From Chlorocebus sabaeus (lineage: Eukaryota; Chordata; Mammalia; Primates; Cercopithecidae), in the NCBI RefSeq assembly GCF_047675955.1, contig NC_132914.1:38862521-38926520 (forward strand): a DNA stretch of 64,000 nt, read 5' to 3'. Shown in pieces: positions 49,113-60,454 of this stretch. The notes below the pieces were generated by a model that saw nothing but the letters and a program-made list of their open reading frames with translations, made no database searches and was not told where the DNA came from. The stretch's first letter is position 1, and each line of letters starts with the position of its first letter. The translations under genes were made by a program, and so were the position numbers.

Positions 49113-49465
49113 TGATATGCCTGTTTTCACACTGCTATAAAGATACTCCCTGAGATTGGGTAATTTATGAAGGAACACGATTTCCACATGACTGGGGAAG
49201 CCTCAGGAGACTTACAATCATGTTGGAAGGTGAAGGGGGAGCAAGAACTTTCTTCACATGGTGACAGGAGAGAGAGAGAGCGGATGAGGGGGAATGTGCC
49301 ACACTTTAAAACCTTCAGTTCTCCTAAGAACTCACTCACTGTCAGAACAGCATGGGGGAAATGGCCCCCGTGATCCAATCACCTTCCACCAGGTCCCTAC
49401 CTCTACACATGGGGATTGTAATTCAAGATGACATTTGGGTGGGGACACAGAGCCAAACCATATCA
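49113..49465 (-). mobile_element. MST/THE1-type MaLR LTR
   Basis: Antisense order CTGTTTTCACACTGCTATAA, GAGATTGGGTAATTTATGA, CTCACTGTCAGAACAGCATGG, CCCCCGTGATCCAATCACC, CATTTGGGTGGGGACACAG and ending ACCATATCA, as in MSTA/B LTRs. Confidence 0.88.
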
Positions 49466-49518
49466 AAAACCATGAGTAATGTCCCAAATTTTATAAATAT
49501 ATGCATACACATTAGTCA

Positions 49519-49562
49519 TATGTGTGTGTGTGTGTGTGTGTGTACACACATGTGCGCACACA
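49519..49562 (+). repeat. (TG)n microsatellite with CA mirror
   Basis: About 12 TG units followed by TACACACATGTGCGCACAC, alternating purine-pyrimidine throughout. Confidence 0.94.
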
Positions 49563-49768
49563 ATGGAAATTTCTTTTTTCACTATGACATTTATCCAAGA
49601 CACTTGCAAAATGATTAGCCAAACTTCTACCCTCCAGTATCTTCCTTCCTTTTACATATACTGATTCTGGTTTTACATGGGTCTTACCTTCTGGTATACT
49701 CTGTTCAACAACGCCTCTTTGTTGGTTAAAAATTGATAACATAGACTCAACTCTGGTTTTTGTTTCTT

Positions 49769-50036
49769 TTTTTTTTTTTTTTTTTTTGTTTTTTTTTTAT
49801 TTGAGAGGGAGTCTCGCTCTGTCACCCAGGCTGGAGTGCGGTGGCCAGATCTCTGCTCACTGCAAGCTCCGCCTCCCGGGTTTACGCCATTCTCCTGCCT
49901 CAGCCTCCCGAGTAGCTGGGACTACAGGCGCCCGCCACCTCGCCCGGCTAGTTTTTTGTATTTTTTAGTAGAGACGGGGTTTCACCCTGTTAGCCAGGAT
50001 GGTCTCGATCTCCTGACCTCGTGATCCGCCCGTCTC
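49769..50036 (-). mobile_element. 5'-truncated AluY, Old World monkey (AluYR-like) variant
   Basis: Little diverged, with intact CpG sites (TCCCGG, CCTCGCCCGGC, GATCCGCCC). Diagnostic variants CCACCTCGCCCGGCTAG and GGTGGCCAGATC are those I associate with cercopithecine AluYR. It stops at CCCGTCTC, short of the 5' end. Exact 14-bp target duplication GGTTTTTGTTTCTT at 49755-49768 and 50037-50050. It is the youngest insertion in the window. Confidence 0.93.
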
Positions 50037-50101
50037 GGTTTTTGTTTCTTGATTGTTGATTTTTTGTACTCATCAGGAATAATTTAAGTTAGATAAATCT
50101 G

Positions 50102-50450
50102 TTTTTTATTATACTTTAAGTTCTGGGGTACATGTGCAGAACATGCAAGTTTGTTACATGGGTATACACGTGCCGTGGTGGTTTGCTGCACCCATCAAAC
50201 CGTCATCTACGTTAGGTAATTCTCCTAATGCCATCCCTCCCCTAGTCGCCCACCCCCTGACAGGCCCCGGTGTGTGAAGTTCCCCTCCCTGTGTCCATGT
50301 ATTCTCATTGTTCAACTCCCACTTAAGAGTGAGAACGTGAGGTGTTTGGTTTTCTGTTCTTGTGTTAGTTTTCTGAGAATGATGGTTTCCAGCTCCATCC
50401 ATGTCCCTGCAAAGGACATTAACTCATCATTTTTTATGGCTGCATATATC
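50102..50450 (-). mobile_element. 5'-truncated L1PA 3' end
   Basis: TTATACTTTAAGTTCTGGGG, TTTGTTACATGGGTATACAC, TTTGCTGCACCCATCAA and GTCCCTGCAAAGGACATTAA show the antisense 3' UTR and last ORF2 codons of an L1PA copy, stopping at GGCTGCATAT. Confidence 0.95.
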
Positions 50451-50454
50451 TTTA

Positions 50455-51910
50455 ACCTTCATTCTACTAGGACAGTTTTCCCCAAATTTTGCTGCATCTC
50501 TAAAATCCCATACCTTTAACCTTTTATGCATCACATTGTCCTGCAACAGGCATACTACCAAAAAAAGTGTTCCCCAACTTCTGGTGTTAATTCCATATTC
50601 CTGAGTCTTTCCCCAAAACAGAAGTTTTCTGTTTATTTTGCCATTGGACTCCTACTCCCAGTGGTTAAAAAGTTGATGTGAACTTGCCATCCTTTGCCAT
50701 TATGATTTAGAACAGTTAGTGATTGTAACTCTTCCAAATCATTCAGAAAGAGATAAGACTATGGGGAGCTGGGATAGGAAAAGATAGTTAATATATGAGG
50801 AACAATCATTTCAGGTAATCAATCCTATCAGTAGCACCATGAGAAAGAAGCTGCTAACTCTATCTCACAAATGGAGAACCAGACTCAGAGTTAAACATGG
50901 TCTTGTAGTTCATGTTGTAGAGTTGGAATTTAAGCCCATGACTATTGTATTCCAAAGTTCATATGATTCCGTTACTCTTGCCATGTTGGGAAGTACCTCA
51001 TGTTTTGGAAATGCCTGCTCTCTAAAAATTAATAATTGCTGTCCATTCTGTGTCTGGTTTCCTGCAAGCCCTACTCTGTTCTGTGAAAAAATATTTATTG
51101 CTTGATGAGGAATTAGCTTAAACTACTTATGCAATATTTGTTTGCTATGCAGTTGCCATCTTAAGCCAGTTAAAATGCAAACTGCCTCTGAGAGTTAATA
51201 TTTCTGAAATGGGCAGTGATTTTGCTTCAAGGGATCTTTAGTTCTATATGACACACCATGCATATACTTAGTTTGATTATATAAAGCTTTCCTTATGTTG
51301 GATTTGTTCTCCCTCCATTGCAAACAAATATTGCTTATGTGTATGGATAAACATATGACCTGATCAAAATTTGGATGGTGTGTGTGTAGAGAAACTTAAC
51401 AATTTGTATACTGACATTAGTGAATGATCATTCAATCATGCTAGATAATGTTGCTATATGTCTTTACACAAAATTGGTCTCTAGAAGCTATTATGACCTG
51501 TTACTTAGTTCAATGGGTTGAGTTTTTTCATGCTAACTATAATTTAAATATGTTTGTTTAATACATGAACTCAGAAGTGTTTACTTTGAGTCTTAGTCAT
51601 GATAAGCTATGCTGGGGCAACAAATAGTCCTCAAATCCTTAGTAGTTTAATGAAGAAAAGGTTAATTTTTCCTTCATAAAGGGTTACATGCAAGTCAGGA
51701 GGCGCCTCTGAGTGAGTTTCCTCCAGATGGTGAGTCAGGGGTCTAGGCTATTTCCACTGTGTGACTTTGTTACATTGGTGGCTTTTGCTTACAGGCCTTG
51801 AGTGAGTGGAGAGAGAGACTGAGAGCAGCAGATGTAAGAGGCCAGGCTGCCTGTTTTTTGGAATATTTTCACAATACTAGAATTTAGACACTTTGGCAAG
51901 GCTATATTAT
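50455..51910. other. No recognised gene; possible old LTR relic at 51600-51880
   Basis: GATAAGCTATGCTGGGGCAAC followed by TTAGTAGTTTAATGAAG and GAGTGAGTTTCCTCCAGATGG resembles an old antisense LTR but is too diverged to assign. Confidence 0.4.
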
Positions 51911-51914
51911 AAGC

Positions 51915-52125
51915 TATAACATATTAACTAATATTTATTGAACACGTACCTGCAGCAGGCACTGGGTAAAGTTTATGTTCCTAAAACCCCTTTGTGGTAG
52001 GTGCTGTGAATATCCTTATTTCACAGTGAGGAACTGAGGCATTTCAGCACACCTCAACGTGTAACTTGTTCAAGTTTATACGACAAGTTTTCTAGAGCGA
52101 GGCTCAAATATACTTCTAGATTACT
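51915..52125 (+). mobile_element. MIR SINE
   Basis: TAATATTTATTGAACACGTACC, CAGGCACTGGGTAAAG, TATTTCACAGTGAGGAACTG and AGGCATTTCAGC follow MIR order. Confidence 0.82.
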
Positions 52126-52409
52126 TCAAAGTCTAAAAAGCATCTGAATACATGCTCATTCTGATGATAATGGAGTCCTGGGCCACAATGCATATGCAAT
52201 TAAACATTCTATATCATCAATTTCACAGAAATTAATGGATATTAGCATGTTGATTTTTTAGTGCTAATGTTTTAGACAACCATATGAGGACCATTTTCAT
52301 GATGGAAAAAAGTGGGAATTGAATGATTTAGGTCTGAAAATGCAAGGAACACAACAGCTAAGGGATTTTCTAGGATGCTGAAGGTAGAGAAAACTTCAGG
52401 TCCTGACCA

Positions 52410-52710
52410 CCTGGAACAGGCCTGTAATCCCAGTAATTTGGAAGGCCGGTGGGCAGATCACCTGAGGTCAGGAGTTCCAGACCCGCCTGGCCAACGTGGG
52501 AAAACCCCATCTCTACTAAAAATACAAAAATTAGCTGGGTGTGGTGGCAGGTGCTTGTAATCTCAGCTACTTAGGAGGTTGAGGCAGGAGAATCACTTGA
52601 ACCTGGGAGGCGGAGGTTGTGGTGAGCCGAGATCACGCCATTGCACTCCAGCCTGGGTGACAGAGCGAGACCCATGTCAAAAACAACAACAACAAAACAA
52701 AACAAAACTC
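52410..52710 (+). mobile_element. Alu element, 5' end damaged
   Basis: AGGCCTGTAATCCCAGTAAT through GTGACAGAGCGAGACCCATG, with a (CAA)n tail. The first 20 or so Alu bases are missing. Confidence 0.93.
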
Positions 52711-52954
52711 ATCTCTTTACTTCCTATCCCCCTACCTGTCTTACATTTTTTGATTTATCTGTACTTGGTTATATATATGTATGCAGATAAGCAGGCAGGG
52801 AATAAAGCAGACAGGAAAGCACATTCCAGGCTATAGAATATCTAAGAAGGATGATCTAGTTACTCCCTGTTATACCCCCCTGTGTTAATTTCCTGTGTTG
52901 ACCCTGTGATTGTCTGGAAATGTTATATAATCATAGTTTGTGTTTACTTATGCT

Positions 52955-53050
52955 TTCTTCTCACAATAAAGTTTGCTCCATGAGATCGGGGACCTTTATA
53001 TATCTTCACTACCATTATAATGACTGAATAGATGAGCAGAATCCAATGTT
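52955..53050 (+). mobile_element. L2 3' end fragment
   Basis: TCACAATAAAGTTTGCTCCATGAGATCGGGGACC is close to the L2 3' terminus. Confidence 0.55.
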
Positions 53051-53214
53051 GAGAGAGGAATGAACATGTACTATGGTACCAAACAGAATTGTCCACCCTC
53101 TAAAAAGAGAAATATACCAAAAAGACAGTCATGTTAGCAGAGTTGTAACCTTCGCTCTTAAAGCAGAAATTTCTGTGTTGTGTTCTCTTTTTTGTACATG
53201 CATGTGCATGTACA

Positions 53215-53785
53215 CGTGTATATGTATGTGAGTATGACAGCAAGAGTGAGCAAGAGTGAGAGGGGTTGCGACCAGGGAATCAGGGACAAGATGGCCTTAT
53301 AAATGTGTGGGTATAGGCAGAGAAGAGCAAGAAATCAACAGCTCGCTCCTCACACCATTAGAAACCCCAGATACTCATGAGCGAATGCAGGACCCTGGCT
53401 GAGAGAAGATGATATTCTGAATCTAGGAAAGTGGCATAGGACAGGATGAAACGAAGGAAGGAGAGACTGTGCAATTCAGATTGACAGGGCCTTGTCACTA
53501 GGTGTAGGGAGAGGGAAGAGCCAGGGCAAATGCTCAAACCTCAAACTTGAGCACCTGGGAGTAGTCAGGCTATTCTGTGATATGGAGAATGTGGAGAGAA
53601 GCAGTTATGCGGGGAGAGAACCATGAGTTAAGTTTTGGTAAGTAGAACTTAATACGTCTTGAATAGTCCCAATGGAAATGTTAGTAGTCAATGAATCGAT
53701 GGGTCTGAAATTAAGAGGGAAATTAAGTCTGGAGATTTATATTTAGAGTCATTAGTAAATCTCTACCTTTACTTTTCTTAAAACC
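53215..53785 (+). mobile_element. Ancient mammalian repeat, 3' portion
   Basis: ACCATGAGTTAAGTTTTGG, GTCCCAATGGAAATGTTAGTAG and TTAAGTCTGGAGATTTATATTTAGAGTCA track the 3' part of the same unnamed family as 10880 and 41300. Confidence 0.45.
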
Positions 53786-54174
53786 TCCAAATTTACCTGC
53801 CTTAAGTAGCTGTTGATTATTCCTTAAAATGGAGATGTAAAATGACTTGCCCTAATGTCAGCCCATATATTGCCTACCATAATAATTACCAAGAAGGAAA
53901 AATATTCTACAGTTGTCGGTATAGTCAATGCAGCAAAACCCCATCACTAGTGGAGTGGAATAAGATTATGAAATTGGTTAGGTTTTATTCAATCTATTTT
54001 ATGTAGCCATGCTTGAGGACACAACATGGAACCTGCAAGTTAATTTTAGACTACGATTCTGGTCCTCGGGGAAATCCTTACATCTCAGTGTGCTGTGAAC
54101 ATCACCAGAATTCCTTCTTCTGGCCCTCTAGGAATTTGTCGTAATGATGACTATATCTGAGTGACAGGCAATGG

Positions 54175-54375
54175 AAAGTACTGGTTAAGTAGTAGATTCA
54201 GATTGTTGGGGTTTGAATCCTGGCTCCCTCATTTACTACTCATGTGACCTATTTACTGCCCATGCAAAGAGCAGACATTAATAGTGCACATCTCAGAGTG
54301 TTAATGTGGGAATTAAATACAATTAATACCACATAGCGCTGGAAATGGCATAGAAAATGTAGTGAATTAGTGTTA
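54175..54375 (+). mobile_element. MIR SINE
   Basis: ATTCAGATTGTTGGGGTTTG, AATCCTGGCTCCCTCATTTACTACTCATGTGACC and GTTAATGTGGGAATTAAATA match MIR. Confidence 0.88.
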
Positions 54376-54774
54376 TCTCTTATTTTTTAAAATGTCTAGG
54401 TATTATCACTATGCTGTACTCATAGTACTATTCAATAAATACAGTTGAATGAAAGTTTGTACTGAGATTCACTAGACCACTTTTGCAGAACTAAAAATAG
54501 TGATAGTAGCATTCAGTGGAAACCCTACATAATACCTGTGATGTTGCTGAATGGTGTGACATTATCCAAACATGGTACCTTGGCCTCTATATGATCAAAT
54601 AAAGAAAGCTAACTTTATACTGGGCTAGATTAGTAGTCGTGAATAGACCTCAAAGAAATATCACTGGACTCCCTGTTTTATGATTGCATGAGATCTTGCT
54701 TCGGATGCCATTATTGGTTTCTAGTACACTTATGTCTGCCTTATTTACACATTGTGCATTAAAAGAAATAAATA

Positions 54775-55062
54775 GGCCAGGAGCAGTGGCTCACACCTAT
54801 AATCCCAGCACTTTGGGAGGCCAAGGTGGGTGGATCATGAGATCAAGAGATCGAGGCCATCCTGGCCAACATGGTGAAACCCCCGTCTCTACTAAAAATA
54901 CAAAAATTAGCTGGGTGTGGTAGTGTGCGCCTGTAGTACCAGCTACTTGGGAGGTTTAGGCAGGAGAATCACTTGAATCTGGGAGGCAGAGGTTGCAGTG
55001 AGCCGAGATCATGCCACCTCACTCCAGCCTGGTACAGAGTGAGACTCCAAAAAAAAAAAAAA
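54775..55062 (+). mobile_element. AluS/Y-type element
   Basis: GGCCAGGAGCAGTGGCTCAC through CAGAGTGAGACTCC and an A-tail. Confidence 0.95.
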
Positions 55063-55125
55063 AGAGAGAGCGAGAGAGAGAAAGAAAGATGAAAAGAAAG
55101 AGAAGAAAGAAAGAAAGAGAGACAG
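55063..55125 (+). repeat. GA-rich microsatellite at Alu tail
   Basis: GAGAGA and GAAAGAAA blocks grown from the Alu A-tail. Confidence 0.9.
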
Positions 55126-55395
55126 GACATCATAATTATTACTCTGCATGTATTACATTCTTTACATGGAAAAAAATAGGAGAGTGTGTGTGTGTGTGCA
55201 CGCACACATCACATTTACACAATGAGTACTTCTGTGCAACTATTTCTGTTATATAAAGAACTAGGAAACAAAAAGCCTTTTAGAAGTTGTTGAATGACTA
55301 GCACAGTGTACAACGGCAAACAAGGTGGACAGAATTATAAAATTTCAAACAATGTAATAGAGATTTAACATGACAAAAATTGTAAAGATAAATTA

Positions 55396-55791
55396 TGTAT
55401 TAGTCTGTTTTCACATTGCTATAAAGAAATACTTGAGACTGGGTAATTTATAAAAAAAAAAGAGGTTTAATTGGCTCACAGTTATGCAGGCTGTAAAGGA
55501 ACCATAGAGGCTTCTGCTTCTGTGGAGGCTGCAGGGAACTTTCAATCATGACTGAAAGCAAAGGGGGAACGAGGCATCTCACATGACGAGAGCTGGAGCA
55601 AGATGGGAGTGGTGCCACCACTTGTGTTTAAAAGCTTGTGTTTAAAAGCTACATGCTTTTTAATGGTGGTAAGCCATTCATGAAGGATAGGCCCCCACGA
55701 TCTAATCACCTCCCACTAGGCCCCACCTCCAACACTGGGCATTACAATTTGACATGAGATTTGGGTGGGGACACAGATCCAAACCATATCA
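55396..55791 (-). mobile_element. MST/THE1-type MaLR LTR
   Basis: Complete in antisense from TGTATTAGTCTGTTTTCAC to GATCCAAACCATATCA, with GAGACTGGGTAATTTATAA and ATGAGATTTGGGTGGGGACA in place. It keeps the TG...CA ends. A 14-bp tandem duplication lies inside. Confidence 0.93.
55621..55648 (+). repeat. 14-bp tandem duplication within the LTR
   Basis: CTTGTGTTTAAAAG appears twice in direct succession, followed by a third partial-like AAAGCTACATGCTTTT stretch. Confidence 0.85.
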
Positions 55792-55849
55792 ACTTGGAAA
55801 CTGAAAATGAAGGTCATCATTATCATTATACTTAGTCCTGTGATTACTA

Positions 55850-56105
55850 ATGGCCAACAAGGATTTGGCACATATGTACTTGACACATAGTATCATCACA
55901 GCAACTTCATCTCTTGCAATAACTATATAGTAGGTGCTATTATTATCCCTGTTTTAGAGATGAGAAACCAAGAAACACAGAAGATTGAGAAAATAATAAT
56001 GACTTGTCCCATATTACATCAATAGAGATCAGGGAAACTGAGACTTGACCCAGGGCACACTGACCCCAGAACTCACGCTTAACCAGCACACCAATAGGGC
56101 AGAAT
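55850..56105 (+). mobile_element. MIR SINE
   Basis: TAGTAGGTGCTATTATTATCCC, TTTTAGAGATGAGAAACC and GACTTGTCCCATATTACA give a MIR core with its 3' half. Confidence 0.82.
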
Positions 56106-56539
56106 ACTTCATAGTTCATGAATCCTGTCTCAGGTTTGTTACCTTATTTCGTCTTCAGAGTCAGCCTGTAGAGTAAGTATTATCTCAGAGCGTGTAAGTT
56201 GTACAAGCCCATACAGGTGACAGTGACAAGGTTCAGATGAGAAACCTAGTCCTCTTCTTTGAAATCTCATGCCCTTTCTTTCCACTGGAGTCTAGTCTAA
56301 TAATGTTTGTGACAACTCTTGGAAGTTCATAAGTTGCTGAGGCACTCTTCATTCTGCAAGCAATGACTGTAAATGCAAATTGAAGATGTTCAACTAGTGA
56401 ACACAGTGCGGAAAGGATGCTTGCTTACACATTGATCTCTTGAGCTATAACCAAGGAGGGGATGACGCATGGGAACTATTAGCAGAAACATCTTTCTAAA
56501 TTCATGCTGTTAGTTAATGTTGCACAGTGCTGTTAAAAA

Positions 56540-56725
56540 TAAAACTAGGTTAGAGTCAGAAGACAATAGTTCTAGGTTTTGCAGCATTAGAAATCTCAAC
56601 ATCTAATGATTTCTGCATTAATAAATAAAGGATAATATCTGACATATTTACCTCAGAGATATAGTGAAAATTAAATGAGATGATACACAACTACAAAAAT
56701 CTGGCATTCATATACCACCAGACAT
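56540..56725 (+). mobile_element. MIR fragment
   Basis: GGTTAGAGTCAGAAGACAA, TTCTAGGTTTTGCAGC and TTAAATGAGATGATACAC correspond to MIR. Confidence 0.65.
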
Positions 56726-57124
56726 ATGATAAATACACAGTAAATATTTTTGAAATAAATAAGTGAATAATTTGCTGATAGGTAGAGCAGAATGCCAATT
56801 TAAATGTACAGATAGTATATACACATAAATACACAGCTGACAAAGCACATTTGAATCATACAGTACTCATTTATATACCTGTCACAGATGTTTTTCTTTC
56901 ATAGACTTTCAAATTTATGTTTATGGATTTGAATCAAATTTAAAATGGTTTATGCTCATGGCCTTTCAGTCTTTTAACTTAATATTCTTGAATATTAAGA
57001 AGGTTCTTTAATATTCTTGAAGCAATCTTATGGGGGAAAATGTCATATAGCAATTAGTCCTTGCTAATGTGTATTACAAACATAAATTTATGTCACTTTG
57101 CCCAACTCAGATATACTTTCATCT

Positions 57125-57460
57125 CCCAATTACACTCATTAATTCAATATATGTTTATTAAAGGCACAGAATGTGAAAGGTACAATGCTAGGAGTTTTGG
57201 GGGCTCAAAGATCAATTAAATGTTAATGGTGCTCTTACATGTCTTATAGTCCAATAAGAGAGGTAAAGCATGCATCTAAAAATGATGTGAAGGAGAAGTA
57301 ATTTGTGCCTTCAAATAGGTAAGGATAAAATACACCAAGAATTCAGAAGTTGAAGAAGTTACTGCTAGCTGATGAGAACAAGGAAGAAGGAGCCTTAAAA
57401 CTGGACAATGGTGTGGATAGTTTAATTTGTCGGGTTTCCAAAAAATAAACAGGATGAGGT
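57125..57460 (+). mobile_element. Ancient mammalian repeat
   Basis: TTAATTCAATATATGTTTATTAAAGGCACAGAATGTG, TACAATGCTAGGAGTTTTGGG and CTTATAGTCCAATAAGAGAGG match the family seen at 10880. Confidence 0.5.
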
Positions 57461-57954
57461 AACATCTGGAGTACAGGTAGGGAGATGTAGATGTGTATAC
57501 AGCAGTTCAGCTTTGCTGGATCCTGAAAACAGAATCATGTATTCAAATGACCGGTTTGTGCAGAACTAAGGAATTCCAGATTTGAAACTTCCAGTGCCAA
57601 AACCAACAAAGTCCCAGGCACATGAAGATAGGCTGGTCATCCTAGTATGTGTTCAGGTACATCTCCTAATTACTGATTACTGTGGAACATTAGCTGATTA
57701 AACATATTTACCTGTGACATTCAAAAATTTTCAGCATTTTAATACATAAAGTTTACATTTTTAACCACAAGCCACTCCCCTTATTTTAAGGTACGTCTGT
57801 CTTTGAACATTTATTCTCTTTTATTTTCTTTAATTTCAGCACTTTCAAGGGCTATCCTCCGTTTCCTCAATCATCAAATAAAGACACGTTGGTGTAGCTC
57901 TAGCTTCCTCTGCAAGAGAGACAGCTCAGGATGTTAGAGATTGAATTCCACCAC

Positions 57955-58085
57955 AGAATTTGTCATTGGAAAACTGAGTTCAGATTTCTTTACCCAGGTT
58001 GACCTTCCGCAAGTCACGGTGTCTTTGGGCCTCAGGTTCTTTGTCTTTATGATTACGTATAAGGTATTTAACTGCAGAAAATATT
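57955..58085 (+). mobile_element. MIR fragment
   Basis: GTTGACCTTCCGCAAGTCACG and GGGCCTCAGGTTCTTTGTCT match the MIR core. Confidence 0.55.
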
Positions 58086-58089
58086 AGGC

Positions 58090-60130
58090 AGCTACATGCC
58101 TACTAATATTCAAAAGCACATAAGTATCTCCTGAAACGAATTCAGGATTGGGACTAGAAAAGAAATTTGTAAGCCACATGCCAAGGTAGGTGGCAGGCAG
58201 AGTTGGAAGGTCTGCACGTGACAGGGGCAAGGGTAAAGAGAGGGTAATCAACGGGAGTTACGTACAGAACTTCCACACTGGCACAGGAAAAGAACACTGG
58301 CGTCACTGCAAAAGGCATAAGCAAGCCATCATCTGAAATGTATGACAGCAGTCACAGGCTCAGTGGGCTTGGTGATTCAGAGTGGGCTCAGTTGGGTTTT
58401 CTATTCCTCTCTTGGTAAGGGGCACAATTATGTACTACACTGGCGGCCAGGGATGAGACATAGGCACAGCCTCTTTTGTCAATTAGTCTTGTTTAAGTCT
58501 TATTGTTAAATATAGCAAAAATATGGAAAACACCAATAACAAATGTCAGTTTAATGAATCTTAATGTGACCACCTAGGAAAACTACTGCCCCTGTCAGGA
58601 GTTAGAACTTTGTTGGCCATGATGAAACTTTCTGGTGTCCCTTCCTAAAGAGTAACCACCATCCCGAATTTTTTGGTAATTATTTTCCTACTTCAATTTA
58701 GAATTTCATCAACCAAATGATATGTATATGTGAAAATATAGAGTAATGAGAGTAATGACTTTTTATTGTTATTAAAATCTTTTTAAATCTATAGACTTCC
58801 TCTTCATCTTCTCTTTTTCTCTCTGAAACTGGAATACGTACCTGTCTATGTAGTGTTGCTCACAGTCTGAATTTAACTGATTGCATCCCCATGGTGTAGC
58901 TTAATATGCTCCTCTGTCCCCCTGCATTCGCTGACATTTGCTCACATTTGGAAAGGCTAATTTAAGGGCTGTGCAATTTTTCTGTCTCAGGTGGCATATA
59001 ATGTACACTTATCTCGTGTGCATGTGTGAGTGTGTTGTGCTAGACACCATTCATTCACAGTACTTAGATCCTTGAATGAATTAAGGACTGTTGGCATGAC
59101 AGTCTATCATTTATTCTTCAATTATTAGTCAGAATAATTCTATAAAGAGAAACTCCCTCTCATCTACTCTTTAGCTACTCCATAGTACAGTTTATACAGA
59201 AAAAGCAAGAAAAATGTTGGATTTCTTCTTTTCACTTGCCAGTTTAGCCTGTTATACATCAGTCTAGATCTTGACAAATGTGTCCTATTTTGAATGCCAA
59301 TGCATTTGTGTGGAGTAAACTCACACAAATTAAAGACATTTAAAATAAGCAACTATATCTTGAAATACACATACGACATACGTTTTTACATTTTGATGAG
59401 TTTATTTTCTAAGGATACTTGGAAAGATAGTCCTTCATTCCCTACTTATTTTTTATCCCATATTATCATTGCCCAAGACAAATAATATCCACTCTATTTG
59501 CATTTTCAGGGCAGTGTTCAAATGAATGTTTTTGTCCCTGTTTACTTCAAACTTTATGCTCCAATGCAAGATTTAGCCACTTAGTTATTGGAAAACTTAA
59601 CCCTCATAGTCTAATGAAATTTAGAGAACTCTGGAATTATGAATCTCCCTTTTCCAAGTCACTCTTCAGTTCTATAGGATGAGTCCATTAGAAGCAGAAG
59701 GTGGAATCTGTCCAGGGTAAATGGGCCAAGGGCAGCATTTGATAAATGACTGAAAAAGCTGCTCTTGCTTGCTGAGATAGAAACACAAGAAGAGGGACTA
59801 AGAATGAATAAAGGAAACAGCCAGGAGGAGCTGCTGAAGGATGAGCTTCTATTTGAACTTGCTTACTTCCCTAGAATATTCATTCTTTACTTTTTGATAA
59901 GTAAGAAAATATTTTTAAAGCTATGATTGTTTAATTGTTCTTTAAATGCAAACTGCATTTAAAGAGAAGAAAGTTCCAATAAGAAACAGCTTTGATATTT
60001 AAATTTCTTACTTAGCTTTCAAAACCTATCACACAAGAGAGTTTTATCAGTGGAGAAGCAAACATTTTCATTGATAGAAGGGTGAGCCATCCTTGCCTTA
60101 CTGCACTCTAATTCCTTGATCTGACTTTTT
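58090..60130. other. Repeat-poor DNA, no recognised gene
   Basis: No Alu or L1 is visible over 2 kb. Short frames at 59164-59485 on both strands have no known domain. Confidence 0.45.
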
Positions 60131-60147
60131 AAAAAATACAGAGTATG

Positions 60148-60439
60148 GGCTGGGTGCGTTGGCTCATGCCTGTAATCCCAGCACTTTGGGAGACCGAAGC
60201 AGGCAGATCACGAGGTCAGGAGATCGATATCACCCTGGCTGACACAGTGAAACCCCGTCTCTACTAAAATTAGAAAAATTAGCCAGGCGTGGTGGCACAT
60301 GCCTGTAATCCCAGCTATTCAGGAGGCTCAGGCAGGAGAATCGCTTGACCCGGGGAGGCAGAGTTTCCAGTGAGCCGAAATTTCTCCACTGCACTCCATC
60401 CTGGGCCACAGAGCAAGACTCTGTCCCAAAAAATAAAAT
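60148..60439 (+). mobile_element. Full-length Alu element
   Basis: GGCTGGGTGCGTTGGCTCA through the tail AAAATAAAATA. Exact 15-bp target duplication AAAATACAGAGTATG at 60133-60147 and 60440-60454. Confidence 0.97.
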
Positions 60440-60454
60440 AAAATACAGAGTATG

